Shown: in pieces, positions 63,101 to 64,000 of the stretch
Numbering within the stretch: the first letter of the stretch is position 1
How the letters are laid out: each line of letters starts with the position of its first letter
Assembly (NCBI RefSeq): GCF_026340975.1
Contig: NZ_JAPEOS010000003.1
Span: forward strand, 62,001-126,000
Length of the DNA: 64,000 nt
Direction: 5' to 3'
DNA from: Streptomyces sp. NBC_01214
Lineage (GTDB): Bacteria > Actinomycetota > Actinomycetes > Streptomycetales > Streptomycetaceae
The notes under the pieces: model-generated
The model's database searches: none
What the model saw: only the letters and a program-made list of their open reading frames with translations
What the model was told of the DNA's origin: nothing
Translations under genes and position numbers: made by a program

Positions 63101-63424
63101 CGTTGACCTCGTGGGCCGACCGCGGGACCGGGTCCCTCGGTCGCGGCGTCGAAGGCCCCGTGCAGGGCTCGCGCGGAGAGGCGCGCGCTCGCTTCCCGGT
63201 AGGAGATCGGCTCCGGCGGATCGGGCCGCATTCCAGCCGCTGGGCCGACCCCTGCCCTGCCTTGCTCCTCCGGACACCGGACCCTCCGGACACCGGTCTC
63301 GCCGAACCAGGGCGTGGGGTGCCGGAGGGCGGTCGAACTCGGTGTCGACCACCGCGTTCCGGCGGTTGAGGAGGTCGGGGTTCAGCTCGTCGGCGAATCC
63401 GGGTGCGGAGAACGGTGGAGACAT
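63097..63424 (-). pseudogene. Small protein gene with an apparent frameshift
   Basis: ATG 63424 follows GGGAGGCGCCGTC and reads SPPFSAPGFADELNPDLLNR then NAVVDTEFDRPP. After about 63330 this frame loses G/C-ending codons. The next frame reads ALRHPTPWFGETGVR and EPISYREASARLSARALHGA with strong coding bias, ending in an ATGA overlap with the next gene at 63097. One base indel separates the halves. Either a sequencing error, a real mutation or a frameshift in translation. The ending overlap argues that the second frame is the true C-terminus. Confidence 0.5.
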
Positions 63425-63481
63425 GACGGCGCCTCCCGGTGGGTCGTGCGACCCACAGGTGGATGGACGCAAACGGGATCG

Positions 63482-63515
63482 TGACTTAGAGTATCGGAAT
63501 CGATACTCTAAGTCA
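63482..63515. promoter_or_regulatory. Perfect 15-bp-arm palindrome, operator of the rSAM operon
   Basis: TGACTTAGAGTATCG (63482-63496) and its exact complement (63501-63515) flank GAAT. The 34-bp AT-rich dyad stands out in GC-rich DNA and lies 58 bp upstream of the first start (63424). The size and symmetry fit a TetR- or PadR-type dimer site. No regulator gene is adjacent within the window, so the regulator lies elsewhere or off the edge. Confidence 0.75.
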
Positions 63516-63519
63516 TCAA

Positions 63520-63846
63520 GGCCGCGCCCGAGGGTGTCGGATCGGGGCCGCAGGGCGGGGCCCCGGTCCCGTGCGGCGGGAAGCCGATGGCGCGGTCGGC
63601 GCCGGCACGGCACGGGCCGCCGCCCCGGCCCGGGGCTGGACCGGGCGGCCCCCGACCGGGAGGCGCCCCCGGTGAGCCGGTGAACCGGCGAGCCAGTGAC
63701 CCCCGGCCCCCGGCGGCCCGAGACCACGCCTGCGTCGTCGGGGGACCGGCACAGGGTTTGCGCGGGCTCGCCTCCGGACTCCCGGCCGTCCGTCCAGGAC
63801 GGCCGGGGGGTCCGCTACCGGCCGACGGGCCGCACCGCACGACGGG
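63520..63846. other. Intergenic stretch, no gene seen
   Basis: High GC throughout; frames on both strands are open only because stop codons are rare. No ribosome site with recognisable content. It separates the rSAM operon promoter from the end of the ABC transporter gene. Confidence 0.4.
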
Positions 63847-64000
63847 TCATTCACTCGCCGCCGGTGCGAGGGAGGCGTTCCAGAAACCGGCGTAGCGGCC
63901 GCCGAGGTGCAGGAGCGCGTCGTGGCTGCCCTCCTCGACGATCCGGCCGCCGGCCAGGAAGACGACGCGGTCGGCCCGTTGAACGGTCCGCATCCGGTGC
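63847..64000 (-). CDS. ABC transporter ATP-binding protein, 3' end only
   Basis: The last 50 or so codons, reading leftward to TGA at 63847. HRMRTVQRADRVVFLAGGRI then VEEGSHDALL is the H-loop histidine and D-loop-following strand of an exporter-type ABC ATPase (usually HRLRTVRRADRIVVLDGG). A fused permease-ATPase is likely but the rest is off the window. It could export a product of, or be co-regulated with, the neighbouring operon; this is speculation. Confidence 0.82.
   Translation of the reverse strand, partial: HRMRTVQRADRVVFLAGGRIVEEGSHDALLHLGGRYAGFWNASLAPAASE

Overview
The window is high-GC actinobacterial chromosome, almost certainly Streptomyces. GC-rich third codon positions, frequent GTG starts and ATGA/GTGA gene overlaps, a GH46 chitosanase, monomeric isocitrate dehydrogenase, a CsoR/CstR-type repressor and several actinobacterial IS5/IS701-type insertion sequences all fit. 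Gene identities come from reading the translations; no database search was run.

Layout. 0-4.1 kb: a persulfide-detoxification operon (persulfide dioxygenase-rhodanese fusion, rhodanese, TauE/SafE exporter, YgaP-like rhodanese, CstR repressor) with three matching operators. 4.2-7.0 kb: accessory DNA with a GNAT remnant and two nuclease-like or unknown genes. It ends in a 43-bp copy of the 3' half of tRNA-Pro, a probable integration scar. 7.1-36.9 kb: mostly ordinary chromosome (membrane protein, IclR, phospholipase D, GAPDH, MFS, Nudix, LysE exporter with its regulator, molbindin, CorA, chitosanase, isocitrate dehydrogenase, GH71, aminotransferase, CobF, LutABC). It ends at an intact tRNA-Pro(GGG). 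Embedded at 7.75-11.3 kb is an unusual unit: an IclR regulator diverging from a 29-residue peptide gene, a phenylacetate-CoA-ligase-like adenylating enzyme and a presenilin-type GxGD intramembrane protease.

37-54.4 kb is a mobile-element graveyard downstream of the tRNA. It holds an IS5-type element with a 3-bp target duplication, a 4-kb cassette (MFS pump, NAD(P)-binding reductase, metallo-hydrolase, HxlR) bounded by duplicated recombinase and 25-bp repeat sequences, a decayed recombinase/XRE/recombinase trio, an IS701-type element inside another IS, a 56-bp perfect-hairpin MITE, another IS5-type element, and a transposon-like unit that appears to carry a nucleotidyltransferase passenger. 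An ECF sigma factor with a membrane partner and two small genes survive in between.

54.5-63.4 kb: secreted proteins, then a six-gene leftward operon that looks like a protein-derived quinone (CTQ-type) cofactor system. It encodes two LodA-like proteins (one fused to a ferritin-like domain), a radical SAM/SPASM enzyme, a LodB/QhpG-like flavoprotein and two small unknown proteins. A perfect 15-bp-arm palindrome sits in front. The window ends inside an ABC transporter gene.

The two systems most worth attention are the peptide/adenylase/intramembrane-protease unit (8.8-11.3 kb) and the rSAM/LodA-like/ferritin/flavoprotein operon (56.9-63.4 kb).
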